The translations under genes and the position numbers were made by a program. The notes under the pieces were generated by a model. That model did no database searches, was not told the origin of the DNA, and saw only the letters and a program-made list of their open reading frames with translations. Positions 50,025-62,450 of a stretch of DNA of 64,000 bases are shown here, one piece after another; positions within the stretch are counted from its first letter, which is position 1; every line of letters starts with the position of its first letter. Source of the DNA: Himantopus leucocephalus (Eukaryota > Chordata > Aves > Charadriiformes > Recurvirostridae); contig RSEF01000020.1 in assembly GCA_003993805.1 (NCBI GenBank), forward strand, positions 3,332,898 through 3,396,897, in the 5' to 3' direction.

Positions 50025-50112
50025 CAGGGATTGGATTTGGGGACCAGCCTTAGCCATAGCCTTGCATAAATTACTTCATGGCTCTGTGCCTTGATTTGAT
50101 AAATAAACCTTC
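50025..50112 (+). repeat. MIR-like SINE remnant
   Basis: The block 'tagccttgcataaattactt' followed by 'catggctctgtgccttgatt' matches the order of MIR 'gaccttgggcaagttactt' and 'aacctctctgtgcctcagtt', with an A/T-rich end. Divergence is high. Confidence 0.6.
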
Positions 50113-51130
50113 CCTATAGGTTTATTTACACGAGGCTTAATTAATCTGTTTGCCACTTACTTTCAGATGGGTTGTGCTCAGACGGTGTCAAGACAACAGT
50201 AAGAAGAGTCGCTTCTGAGTGAAAGGGTATCAGCAGCCGTTTCTCAAACCTGAGCTTCCCCACTCCAGCTCTAACACAGGGATTCCCTGAGCAAACATGG
50301 CAGGTCTTGGGTGGCATCAGTTCATAGACTGAGCACCACTGACTTGTTGATGTGACTGCCTTTCTCTAATTCCTTCCCTTTTCAATGGAGAGATCCCTCA
50401 AAGGCTTTTTTTTGAAGCCCAGAGCTGTTCCAGACCTTGAGAGATGAAAGCCAGTCTGAGCAAGGTTTTGAGAAGGAGCTATCAGAGTTTGAGCTCAACT
50501 GCCAGCTTCTCCTCCTGACATCAAAGCCCATCTATTCTCATTTGCTGTGGCCTCCATATTTCAAAGGGTGACTAATTCCACTTTCTCCAGCCTCTTGAGG
50601 CCTGTAGTTTGCTTCTAGTCTTTTTGATGGTTTGATTTCATATGTCGTGCTAGAGAAATAGGTGAAAGCCTGTTGTGCCTGGAGACCGCTGGCAATGTCC
50701 AGCTTCACTCAGCCGTTGGCCCCCACCTAGAAAGCCGTGAAGTGAAATCAGAAGAAATCAAACATCATGCAGGTAAGCAGAAAAAACAGTTTGGTTTCCT
50801 GTGATATGGGGAACAAAATCCGTTTCTTTTTGATGTGCAGAAACAAAAGAAGGAAAAAAAGCGGTCCCTGCTTGGAACGGACTTTTTTTTCGTCTTTTTG
50901 ACAACAGATTTAAGTTTGACATTTCTCCGCAATGTGAGCCCAAGCTCCAAGGCTCTCTGAAAGCCCAGCAGCTGGAGCTGATATGAACAAGGTTTTAGCT
51001 GAGACCTCACCCTATGCTGCTGTATTCAATCTAGTGCGGCAGCAGCGATGCTGGAGATAAGCATTGCCCTCCACGCTGCAGCCAGTGCACAAGCAAAACA
51101 GAGCATTAACAGCTGCTCAGTGCATTGCAT
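50113..51130. other. unique noncoding sequence
   Basis: No repeat or gene was recognised. Confidence 0.45.
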
Positions 51131-51245
51131 CTACATTTCCAAAGCATTTTACGTAAAAAATTAAACATTAGCAGCTGTTTGTGGGTGAATATGTAGCAAT
51201 TCCTCATTTGGCATAATAGCCCTGAAGGACTAGTAAAACTTTTAT
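51131..51245. repeat. possible ancient SINE/LINE fragment
   Basis: The order 'ctacatttccaaagcatttt', 'acattagcagc' and 'gtgggtgaatatgtag' resembles the same old module as at 16410-16480, whose consensus has 'tccaaagcgctttac', 'acattaattaatcctc' and 'tgaggtaggtaag'. Weak but ordered similarity. Confidence 0.4.
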
Positions 51246-52447
51246 CTGTTCCACTCGGTGACGTTACCCGGCTGACACAGATGTGAACAAGGGCAAGGAA
51301 GGGAACGTTACAATCAGGGGCTTATTGATTGCCTTAAAAAATTAAATAAAAGGTTTTATGCAGTGGAAATGCGTCCTTCTTGTTAGCCATTAGATGAGTC
51401 GGACTGGCACAGGGTTTGGGAGTCTTGGTCCTGTAGGAGCCTTGGTGCCACGCCAAGGCAGGAGGCAGCAGAGAAGGCAGCGCTAGGAGCAAATCCCGGA
51501 ACTTCAGGAGCTGTGGGGAAAGGTGGGCAAGATGGTCAGACAAGGGTGGCAGCACCCAGTATCCTGGAGGAGTGTGAGACCGTGCAGCTATGAGGTGCTG
51601 GGGAAGTGGGGTGCACCTTCCCCTTTGTCTGCTCCCGTCTTTAGCCTTCGGCGAGGAGGAATCTGTGGTCTGACCTGGGCAGGGAAGACAGTTAAGCTGC
51701 ATATTCCCACCTCAGCCTACCTTGACAGGAGCTGTCTGCAGCAAAACATTTAAAGTAGCTTCACCAGCCTGCAGGTTCCCTAGGGGGAGGAAGCTCATTT
51801 GTGGCTCTCGGAGCTATTTCTTGGCTGTTGGCTGACCCTGAGCAATATGACTGTCTCGGTGGCATGCTGGTCACGTTTTAAGTTTCCCTTGTGTCCGTGG
51901 GGCTGAGGAACAGGCAAGTCTTTCCAGCCCTTTTAGTTTCCTGCAGCTCCTGAGTCTGTTTTAACCCCACATGGAACAAGTCTTGCTTTTCTCTCGTTGG
52001 CGGATATGTTGATAAACGTTAATGTGTCTGCTCCTTTCTCTTTGTCCTGTTCTGTCTCCTTCATGCCTGTCCATGGGAAATGATGTCCCTTCTTTCCTTT
52101 CCTTCCTGCCTTGAGTTCAGAGAATGATGTCTCTCTCTCAGCACAGAAAGTAGCCCCTGGCTCCTTGATAAAGACCTCGATTACATAAAAAACCCCGTCA
52201 CACCGTTGTTAGCGATCTGACCCCAAGGAGATCTCATGGATGCTTCACTCAGCTGCTCCCCAAATGATGAGCAACTGTGTCCTTGGAGGGTGGCTTTCCA
52301 TTCTGGACCTTCAAAGAGGTAGTTTGAGGCAGTTTAGTTCAATGTTTTAGTTCTATTATACCTGAATTCCTCCTCATCCCACCCTATTTTAAGCAGTAGC
52401 TAACTGGTAATTCTCTGTCAGATCCTAATACGTCTGTATAGTGACAG
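51246..52447. other. unique noncoding sequence
   Basis: No repeat or gene was recognised. The 122-codon minus-strand frame at 51334-51702 has no domain. Confidence 0.45.
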
Positions 52448-52505
52448 ACATCCAGCTGGTGTAAATCGTTATATGCCACTGAAGTCAAAATTAGGAGCTG
52501 GCCAA
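52448..52505. repeat. ancient amniote repeat fragment of unassigned family
   Basis: The stretch contains 'cagctggtgtaaatcg' followed by 'ccactgaagtcaaaattagg'. Both blocks occur in this order in a common amniote repeat recalled as 'ctggtgtaaatcagc...ccactgaagtcaatgg'. The family is not assigned. Confidence 0.5.
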
Positions 52506-55500
52506 GTGTTGCATAACTCTGTGTTAGGCCATTTATTTCTATTTAATTATTTCTGGAGGCGAATCGTGTGTAATCCCTTCTAGAGCCCAGAAGCCCCCCT
52601 GTTTCCCATTTTACCTGCTTTCCCTCGCCAGGGCTGAGCTTCCGTTACCTCAGGCAGCGAGAGGGCAGGTCCCAGGAGGATGCTCGTGACCTCTGTGTCC
52701 CAGCAGAGCTGAGGAGCGGGAGCCCAGGGCGCAGCGCGCTGGTGCGCACTCAAAGCGGGGGATAGAGGGGGTTTAAAAAATACGCTGGTGAAAACAGTAA
52801 TGCTGCAAAAAAGCCTTAGAGCTGCTTTAGGAGATCAGGACTGGAAAAATAACATGGGGTCCTTCTACTGTATGAGTTGTCCTTCTTGTTAATCAGATTT
52901 CCTGTTCTGTACCATTTTATATACCGATAGTGTATAAATTTTTGCTGTTCATATCCCTGTGGAGCTGTCAACGTGGAATATGCGTTTCTGCACTAACTGG
53001 GATCCTCTGAGTTATATAAAGTTCTCCGAGCTGCCTCGGCAGGCCTCGTAAGTGGGCTTCGACTTCTTGATCGCATCAGCTGGCAGGCAGCGGTGGCAGA
53101 GCTTAGATGAGCACAGGCGGTGTGGGTCCAGGTTCTACCTGGCGCGTTCACAGCTGAGCAAGGGAACGAGAATGACAAGCCCTGTCTGAAACCCTCTGGG
53201 CTCCCGTCTGGCAGTCGATGTTTTGGGGGAGCATGGGGTCAGATCAGGTCAGACTCTGACAGCAGTGGCACAGGGAATTAATGAAAAAAATGAGGTTGTA
53301 GCAACATCAAAAGATCGCTGCATCAAAGTGTAGTAATTGCCAGAACAGGAGAGATCTGAAATATCTGATAGCTCCTTTATGAGATTACCAGCTATCAGAA
53401 GGGAAAAAAAATATCAGAATTAAAAATCTCATGTGAAGAAAATTAGGAAAAGGAACAGAAATGGCAACATGGCATTTTGGGTCCTGTTCTCAAAAGTAGA
53501 GCATCAGTGAGACAAAGCCAGCGCTGAAACTGTAATAGAGACATTAGCAGTCCTTCCAGACTAGCAGAGGTTCAAGGATTTGTACATGTCTGATGGAAGG
53601 ATTGTTCACTTAATATCTGTTTTTTTATGAGGAGATGATCCTGGCACCAAATCCGGTATCATCCTAACCCATCCGAGTATTTCTGTGGGTACGAGCAGGT
53701 GGAGGCTGTTTCACGGCTGGAGGACGACCACACTCCCTCTGCACAGCTGCAGCACAGGAGACGACACAGACTTCGCGAAGGAATAAATCCTCCGAAGGAA
53801 GATGGAGACACTTAGTGAAACTAGGCAAAGCGTTCAATCCATTTATCAAAGAACATGCAGTTCTCATTTCAAGGCAGGTGAGGCATTGATGATAACTTCC
53901 GAGCGCAGAAACTTAATCTACATCCAGAACATTTTTAATTAACGCTCTGCAGCTACCAAAGGCAAAAAGTCAGCAAATGACTTATGAATTTGGTGTCGGT
54001 TCTTGGATGATACCAGGCTACAGGGCTTTCTTCTGGGGGTTTTTTCACTCTTCTTGACCGCTCCATCAAACTGTTCTGTGCAAAGTGAAGGGATGTAACA
54101 GAAGTGGAACTGTTGTCTGCCTGATTTTGCAGGGCACAAGTATATTTCCCTCTCAAGTTAAGGGGGGAAACACACATGGTGAAAATTACAGTTGTTACTT
54201 CACTATTGTTTCAGGTGCTCCTGAAATACCAAGCGCTAAACTTCAACTTTTGTGACTGAGGGGATGGCAGTGAGTACATAATTGCCGAATTTGCAAAAAC
54301 AGCAGAAAAAATAAAGGGGGGGATGTGGAAATATTAAATGATCTCATCCTCCCGAGCCTTAATGGAAATGAATCGAGGCTGCTAGACAGCTCAGGAAGGC
54401 AATTACAGGGAAATAATCTGTGGTGTTTAGTGAAGCGGTGATGTGGGGCATGCTGAACATGATGGATCTGGCTGCTATTTCCAGTTAATAATAATGCACT
54501 TTAAGAAAAGGCGGTGCTGCACATGTTCGTGCTTTTGTGTCTGTTTGTGTAGTAGAGGAGCCAGCCAATTTTAATTTTTTTCCTACACTGGGAATTGCCT
54601 TGAACCCAGTGGCTGGAGTGGCTTGTAGCAGTGCAGGTTTCCCCTCAAGGCAAAGCCTCTGTGAAGCAGTATTTGCTTTTGTGAAGATCTTGGCCTTCTT
54701 TCCAGCAGTCCAGCTGCTGGAAAATTGTGGCTTAGGGAGCTGTTATACTCTTTGAGATTTGGTATGTGCCCTGGTTGATAGCCATCCTTGGCTGAAGCCC
54801 CTGATATAGGTCAGAACCAGTTGTTAACAATAAAAAGTGCGTGTGCCTGGAAATAAATGCACTTATTTATAGAATCAAGCAGGGAAAGACTTTTTCTCTT
54901 CTTAAACCTTAGGTCCTCCTTTCTGCCGCAGGGCTCTAGAGAGAGCTGAACAAGCTGTAACAAAAGAGACTCTTAAATCTGTCCTGAACTATTTACTGAG
55001 GTTTGAGAAGTTGGTTTACGTTTTCCTGCACTTGGTCTCACTTGAAAGCAGAAGCACCCGTCACCTGCAAGAAGGGCAGTTTGCAGAGGGACCATGAGGG
55101 TGCAGGTCCCACAGCTGTTGGCGCTCCGGCGTGGGTGAACCGGGCGGCTGGCTCTCCGTGGCACCGGGCTTTACCTCTGCCTACCGACACGAGCAACGCT
55201 GAACCTGGCTTTAAATGACCGCAGGGTGCAAGTGAGCCTTGAGGAAAAGGTTACTTGGATGAAATGAGGTCTGTGCAGTTTCTGTTGGTACAAATAAGCT
55301 CTTTCTACCTTTCTGCTTTCTTCCACCGTAGATGTTGTTTTTAAACACCGTGCCTTGTCGAGCTACCCAGTGCAACCACAAGGCATCACTAATTTATTCT
55401 GTGTTTAGTCTGTGGGCTCTGTCAAGCTGATTCAGACTCCAAAATCCTCAGTCTGATTTCGAGGCCAAATATTTTTGAACAAGCCCAGAGAAACGTATAA

Positions 55501-56605
55501 TAAAGACAAACACATTTAAATATTTATCTGGAATGAACCAAATGCAATTCCAAACTCATGAGATTTGCTTGTTGCTAGTGATTTGCTAATAAGTCAGTCT
55601 GATGCAAGCTGACAAGGGAATACTTTTCCCAGTGTGAGGGGCTTGTCTTTCTACCTCGTACTGATTACTTTATGGAAGAGTCGTCTTCACCTGGCAACAC
55701 CTGGAAGTCAGGTGAGAAGGGAAAGAAGTAATCAGCATATGATGCCATGAGAGCATTTCCAGAAGGTGCATTGCAGAAGAATAAACAGAATTCATGTTTT
55801 TATTGTCCAGAGATTTATTTACGAATAACATTTCGTAAAGTCTCCATCTCATTCCAGGTCAGGGACCTGCTTCATTATTTCCCGGCAATGGAAAAAAAAG
55901 ATGTATTCTTTCCTGCTTTTCTGGAAAGGTATACGTGAAGTTAGTTTAGTGCTGGTGAAATGGCGCAGCCAATCATGCCGAGAGGTTCGGGTCCTCTGTT
56001 ACGTACACGCTACACTGAGAGCTTTTACTGTCTGCTGTGTCAGTAGGTCCTGAGTCCACCCTAATGGCAGGTCAGCAAGGAGAAGGTCTGTCAGTATTTC
56101 ATCCAGTCAATAGTTCTCACGCTCCCACTAAAGGTACCAAGACCTCGTACGATATCCACACATACTGGAAATAGGCATCATTTGCTAGTTGGATCTTCAC
56201 TGCTCCATAAACAGCTCCGTTTACGGAGAAACACACTGATTGCTCTAAGTTGGGCTCCTCTAGACTTTGATTCCCTCAAGGATGGTTAAGGGTGTTTATA
56301 AAGGGAAAAAACCAGCATAAGTATTAGGAATGGATGGCTGTCTATGAGGAGTAAATCTGAAAAACTAAACTGAAAATTAGGAGGATGAAATTTATGTACA
56401 AAATAGGCTTCAACTCAGTGCATACCTTTGGTGGGGAGGAAGAAAGTAGAGGTGTGGATTTTGAGACTGTCATTACTTTTCTTTTTTGACATTTCAGAAT
56501 GCAACTTTGCAACCTCTTTGTTTTAAAACAACAGCTCTTAAAAATTACCCTTCATCGTAAATATTTGTTAAAGTAAAATAACTGGGGAATAAAAATAACT
56601 GGAAT
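52506..56605. other. unique noncoding sequence
   Basis: A GC-richer patch lies at 52600-52770. A small imperfect-context hairpin (10-bp perfect arms) lies at 53364-53399. The stretch 54290-54520 is repeat-free and AT-rich like conserved noncoding DNA. No gene or repeat was recognised. Confidence 0.5.
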
Positions 56606-56940
56606 AACCGAATTTCTAAGGGAATACTAGATATTGCCTGGTAAAAAAATGTTTTCATTTTTATTTTGTCAAAGAAAACTCAATACAAAGTACACACAGA
56701 TTTTACATGTCTTTTTTTTTTTTTCCCCCCTGCCTTTAGACCAAACTGCGAGGTCCATTGCCCACCCNGTAAAATGAAACCGAATTTCTAAGGGAATACT
56801 AGATATTGCCTGGCAAAAAAATGTTTTCATTTTTATTTTGTCAAACAAAACTCAATACAAAGTACACACAGATTTTACATGTCTTTTTTTTTTTTTTCCC
56901 CCCTGCCTTTAGACCAAACTGCGAGGTCCATTGCCCACCC
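56606..56940 (+). repeat. about 162-bp direct duplication across a single N
   Basis: The unit at 56606-56767 recurs at 56778-56940 with two substitutions and one T-tract length difference. An N at 56768 and 9 bases separate the copies. It is almost certainly an unmerged join caused by the T/C homopolymer pair within the unit. Confidence 0.87.
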
Positions 56941-58306
56941 AGCTCTAACAAGAAATTGGATTTGAAGATGGCATTTAGTTGATACCTTAGCACCTATATT
57001 TTTCTTCTGGTTTGCAAGTGTTAAGGTTAAAAGAATTCATCTTTCAGCTGGATATGTTTCTGTGGAGACTTATTTCACGCTCAAAAGAAAGGGAAAAGGC
57101 AGTTATGCTAAAGGAGTGGAGTCCTGAGCCACTGATGGAGGATGTCCAAAGAAGATAGTACAGGGCCCAGAGTGGGAGAAGAGACCCAGTCCACGTACTG
57201 GGTGCCGACAGCGAAGAGCCTGTGCAGTAATGAAACATCAGGAAGCAGAAAGGGAGCAGAAAGCAGATGAGGAAGTAAAAAGGAGAGGAAAAGCTGGCAG
57301 CACCGTTAGGTGTCTTCAGAAGAAACTGCCCCAGCTCTGTGTTCAGACCAGTCAGAAAATCAGACATCCCCAAAAGTGTGACTCTCCCCACGGCCACAGG
57401 GCACTGTAAGTGACAGGGAAGGAAACCTGCTGGAAGGTAATTCCCAGCCGAATGCCCCCAGCTCAGATAAAACCTGATGAGGGATGCTCAAGCAACAGGG
57501 ATGGGGAAGGGGGGGCACTGCGGGAAAAAAAAGACAACAGCATCAACTTGGATTCCCATCTCAATTCCTTTAGATTTGCCTTTCGATTTCCAATCAGTCC
57601 CTTGATCCTCAGACTCTGCCATCAACACCTGCTTTCCCAGAGCATCTGAAAAACGAGCCCCCCGGTGCGAGGCCGGGGACGGGCGCCTTTCCCAGAGCCA
57701 GGCATACATTTTACATTGTTTGTAGTCTGCATTTCTGAGTCATTACTCAGTGGTACAAGAGTGCGTGCGTGCGTGTGGAGGGGGGGAATAATTGTGCGAT
57801 TAATGATTGCTATTTTGATTACAGGATGCAATTGTCACTGCGGTTGGAAGCCAATCAACGCGTTGTGAGTGGGAGCCCGCTGGTACTTTCCAATGGTCCT
57901 TGATTAAAAAGGAAGCTCTTGGCTATCTTCAAGCAGCAGGAGAGGAAACAGCACGGATGAAGGTGAGGCAAGTGCCAGACTCTCTCTCCCGATGGATCAC
58001 AGCTCATTTTCACTGTAGTTTAGTCACGCAATCTATTTTTTTCTCAACTCTAGGGCCTTCTTCCCCCTTTGCTCCCTACCAGACAATGTCTAGAGCAGCC
58101 TCTGCTTTTTGGTGACAAAAACTGAGTGCTCAGGTCTTTGTTCTGGCATATTTTCCTGCCAATTAAATACACGGTGTGCCTTCACCATCCATCTTCAGTT
58201 TATATATGCTATGCTTGTCTTTCAATGCACCTTTTTTCAGTGCAGTTGCAGATAACCAACTGCATAACTGGAATCCAGCTCAGAACTAGCAACACGTTAC
58301 AGGTAC
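56941..58306. other. unique noncoding sequence
   Basis: A GTGC/GT microsatellite lies at 57761-57776, followed by a G-run. The 117-codon minus-strand frame at 57044-57397 is hydrophobic in part but has no recognisable domain. Confidence 0.45.
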
Positions 58307-58575
58307 GCTATTTTAGTACAGCAATAGGGCATTTTAGTTAAAGTGACAGCTGAAGGCAAAAACATACAGTGTTTCTCCCAGATTTTCTGTGGCTTCTCAG
58401 ATAGTGGAATTTCTTCTGTCCTGGAGATTTCTTGGCACTGNGCTATTTTAGTACAGCAATAGGGCATTTTAATTAAAGTGACAGCTGAAGGCGAAAACAT
58501 ACGGTGTTTCTCCCAGATTTTCTGTGGCTTTTCAGATAGTGGAATTTCTTCTGTCCTGGAGATTTCTTGGCACTG
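58307..58575 (+). repeat. 134-bp direct duplication across a single N
   Basis: The copies 58307-58440 and 58442-58575 are equal in length and differ at about four positions (3%). Only the N at 58441 separates them. Same pattern as the other N-flanked pairs. Confidence 0.87.
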
Positions 58576-60351
58576 GGCGTGTCAAATCTTTTCCCAAGAT
58601 GAAAGGAATAAAAAAGGCTGTGTGTGTTCTTCTGCTTTGTTTTTTTTGGTTTTTTTTTTGCTAAAAACAAATGAGCAAAAGTGAGTGAACTCATCCAAGC
58701 TTCAATATTTTATCTAATTTAAGTCACTTAACACACTTGTGTGCTTTATTGGTTATGGGGACAGGTAGAGACGGGGAGAAATTTGCACTGAAACTGTCAC
58801 AAAGTTTTGGATTAATGTCTCTTACGTCCTGTGAACTTGAAGCACCTAAAATATCACCTCACCTTTAGATGTTGCGAATGCACAGAATCCTCTATTCAAC
58901 AAAGCAGTACTTGTTGCTGAAGAACACCTGACACCAGACTGTGTTCTGGTAATTGTGCCTAGGTATTTTTGTATGTTTAATGATTTTAGTCTGACTCAAG
59001 ATATAGGAGATTCGTAAAGGAAAAAGAAAGTCACAGGTTCATCCTTGGGCTTCGCGCTGCATGAAGCATCAGCACATTGATGCTGACAGGTCTCTGCGAA
59101 TGTTGTGATGTGAGCCTTGCAATCCACAATGAGCTCCAGTTAGGCTTATGGGGATGCAGGGATGAAGCGTAAAGCTTTACTTAGCACTCTCCCCTCTAAG
59201 TAGATATATGGAGTAGTATTCTCTGTATTGTAGAAATCACTATAATTTTTAATGTACATTTGTAGATGAACACTGATACTGATACCTTGTTTCTAAGAGA
59301 GGTTGGCTCTCACTCCAACCCACCGTAACAATTTCAGTTCTCTGGTGGAAAACACATAGCCTCTGGTACCTGGAGCGTTCCTGTCTGGCTGGAGAGTTAT
59401 CTCAGCTTGTGTTCATCCACGGCTAAATGAACGTGGAGGTGCATTTGGAATTCAAAGGTGTATGTTCCCTCATAAGCAGTGTTAGTCTTTAATATGGAAT
59501 TGAGTCTGCTGCGTGAAAGGGGCCGTATCACCGCATAGCCTTGTGCCGTGATGCGTTTGTTACATCGTATTAAGCACTGATAAAACATACAGGAGAGAAA
59601 CAAACTGAAACGGTCATTCAGGCAAACTGCAAGCGTATGTAGCCCATGCTTTCAGAAAGGTCCACGTAGCAGCAAAGGGGACTAAAAACTCTATTATACT
59701 CTTTTCCCTTCAGAAAACCTGCTAATGCATCCATCTTTTTAGCTTGTTAAATATGGGATAAGGCTAAAAGGTAAAATTCAGATACAATTGTCATAGCACA
59801 AATAATAAAAAACCAACAACTTACAAGCTCTCTTGATATCAGAAATAATTACATGTCTCCAGTGCCAGGTCTCAGGCTGTTTTCTATACCCTTTCATTAC
59901 CCAACCAATGTGACAAGGCAACCCACACCCTCCTAAATAACTCTGAAAAAGCAGCCTCTTGCGGGATGGAGCTGATAGCTAGCACACAAAGAGATGGTAT
60001 CTGTGTTCGTTAATAATGTACAAGTGACAACTATCAGGGGAGTGGTTTTCAGCAGATATCAGAAATACATAGAAGCTTTGAAGAAAGGGTGCGAGTTTGA
60101 TCAGTTTAGCAGCGCTGAGGGGGCGATGGGGAGGAGGGTATCTCATGTCTGTGGGCAGACTGAGTGCAAGAACTAACCCAGGCTCAGAGAGCAGCAAATG
60201 GTTCTTGCCTTTGGTATCTGGGCAGCTGATTTGGATCTGCAATTAATGGCTGAGAAAGAGAGCGTAGCACTGCTTCCCTGACGGTTATCTGCCGGGGATA
60301 ATCTTTTCTGGGAACTAAAATAAAGTTAAACACAAAATGCTGCAGAAAAGG
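58576..60351. other. unique noncoding sequence
   Basis: T-rich tracts occur at 58640-58660. No gene or repeat was recognised. Confidence 0.45.
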
Positions 60352-60412
60352 CCCCCTTTGACTTCGGTGGTCTTTGAAGAGAGGCGCAGGCCAGGCGCAT
60401 TCAGGTGGTGGT
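60352..60412. repeat. possible ancient amniote repeat fragment
   Basis: The phrase 'cctttgacttcggtggtctt' is close to the 'cattgacttcagtgg' motif seen elsewhere in the window, followed by a diverged 'caggccaggcgcattc' tail. The family is not assigned. Confidence 0.4.
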
Positions 60413-60789
60413 TGTGCTGTGGAATTACTCACGTGAAAACGGAAGAACCGCTGTACAGTGCTGGATCAAAGACCCGTGTAACTCCCTGACTTGTTCCTGA
60501 CAGTAGCCAATAGCAGGTTAGCTAGGATGGCATCTATGACAAAAACAGTAATTTTAAATTGATGATTTTCCCAGCTTCTGGCGTTCAGTGTTTTCTGAGC
60601 TTGATGATGTGCAATACGCCTAATAACTATGTGCAACAACAACTTATCTCAATTAATCTTTTTCCATTCTGTTCATGGGTTCAGCCACTGAAATGTCCCG
60701 TGACAATGAGCTCCTGAAAGTAATTCTTTATTTTGTGCTAAAAAAAAAAAATTTTATTTTTTACTCTGTGGCCAACACTTTTGTTTAGG
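60413..60789. other. unique noncoding sequence
   Basis: An A-run followed by a T-rich stretch lies at 60740-60762, next to the 3' side of the CR1 remnant. Nothing else was recognised. Confidence 0.45.
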
Positions 60790-61506
60790 TATTTCCCTGT
60801 TTTCATATTGTAAGAAACTGAATAATCACTCCATGTTCATCTTCTCCACACAATTGATAATTTCATAGGTTTATCTCACCTTTTACCCTTCTTTATCCAC
60901 CATCACTGAATAATCACCATTTATTTAACCCAGTCCAGCCTCTTCTAATCTATCCAGTCATAAATTCCCTCCCACTGAATTTCTTCTCCCATTTTAATCC
61001 TGCAGCCTCATGTGAACCTTTTACATGTCTTTGAAATAAGCTTCAAATTCAGTTATTGCAAATAATTTTCTATCCTCAGCCATTTGCCATATCAGTGTTC
61101 ATCCCCATTTTGAGGTTACGTAGAACTGTTGAACAAAATAAGTTCTAGCAGGCATTAAGACCTCGCTGGAAACCAGTGAAAACCATCCTTACCTATTGTT
61201 TCTTACTTTACAACCTATCATTAATCCACAAAATGAGCAGTTGTCTTATCCCATGGTGGTCTCCCTTCTTTAAGACCCCTAGTGAGGAAATTTAATTAAA
61301 GCTTTTTGGAAATCCAGCTATGCTATGTTGACCAATCATTTTTATTTACAAGCTCATAAATACCCTGAAAGAACTCCAGGAGATTTCTGATCACAATTTA
61401 GCTCAACAAAAGCGATGTTGACTCATCCTATTTATTCTCATACCTACTTAATCTTTTCTCTACTATACTTCTACAAATTGTCCAGTACAGACAATTATTT
61501 CCCTAA
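60790..61506 (-). mobile_element. ancient CR1-type LINE, reverse-transcriptase remnant
   Basis: Read on the minus strand, this is a decayed CR1-family ORF2 running from the reverse transcriptase towards the 3' end. At 61282-61317 it encodes LDFQKALIKFPH, matching the LDFQKAFDKVPH motif of CR1-type reverse transcriptases, followed directly by a stop. Further on, LILWINDRL corresponds to the FSWINNWL block. A diverged counterpart of the 'gcagatgatacaaaatta' (catalytic ADDT) region lies near 61075. The 3' portion near 60810-60870 matches the 'tggtgtggagaaagtaaat' block. Many stops and indels make it a long-dead copy. Confidence 0.8.
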
Positions 61507-62404
61507 AAAAAAAAAGAGAAAGAATCAAATAGATTAGTCACCGTCCTTTAAATTTAAAGATGAGTGATGTCTTCAGGAAAGCACATCTTGATTTAATGCA
61601 CATTGTTTTTTTCTCTGCTATTCCTGACTCTCAAGGAGTAGGAAGGAGAAGGAGCAGCCAGAACTCCCTGACAGAAATAAAGACAGTGATATAGTTACTT
61701 ACACTGGCATCACGGAGGTAGGGGAAGAGGGATCCAGAAGGGGAGGATGGTATTTTACAGTCCACTGAACAGGATCTTTATGGCACAGGCTGAAGTCTTT
61801 CAGAAGATTTTCTGTGTGGTGCTCTGGTGGAGATGATGGTAATAAAGCCAAAGTTCCTCTGATGTGAAAATGCTTGTTTAACTTTTAAATTTTCTTCAAC
61901 ATTGAACTTTTTCTGTTACAGTATATTTATTTCCTGGGTTTAGTTTGCCACCTGCAGACAAAGTGTAAATGAGGGAGCTGTAGCACTTAGCCATATGTGA
62001 TGGATATTTATAGGTGACACATGTTTTGCAAGGAGAGCGGTTATTGAACTTGAAATTTATTTTTAACTTTTTACCCAGAAATCAAACCTAACAATGAGGC
62101 TGAGGGCCTGAAGTTCCTTAGCTGTTGTGGAGTAAATCTGTACTGCTCGAACAGGACAGAAGGAAGCTCGTGTTGGTTGGAAAATTTAAGTTGATGGTTC
62201 TCTATGGCTGTAGCAGTAAATATTCCTGTGTAGAGGGTGTCAGAGTGTTTACTCCTATTACGGGAGAGAAAGCACACAAGCAACAACTCTCTGACAGCCC
62301 ATATAGACTTTCACCCAAAAGTAGTATCTACCACAACACTGGTGTTACAAGATTAATAATAAATCACAAGCTCAGACTGGTCATCTGGAGCAGATTCCCT
62401 TTAA
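61507..62404. other. unique noncoding sequence
   Basis: An A-rich run lies at 61505-61522, at the 5' side of the minus-strand CR1. No gene was recognised. Confidence 0.45.
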
Positions 62405-62450
62405 GCTGCAGCCTGCCCTGCTCCTATTAAAGTCAGCGGCCATTCTGTGC
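62405..62450. repeat. possible ancient amniote repeat fragment
   Basis: The phrase 'ctgctcctattaaagtcagc' fits a diverged 'ctgctcccattgaagtcaat', the shared motif of the unassigned repeat. Short match. Confidence 0.35.

Noticed and set aside
53364..53399. Inverted repeat with 10-bp arms and a 16-base loop
   Set aside because: Arms this short with a loop this long arise by chance in tens of kilobases; no transcript context.
57900..57975. Possible exon ending in 'cggatgaag' before 'gtgaggcaag'
   Set aside because: A consensus-like 5' splice site alone is common by chance. No matching 3' splice site with a preserved frame was evident.
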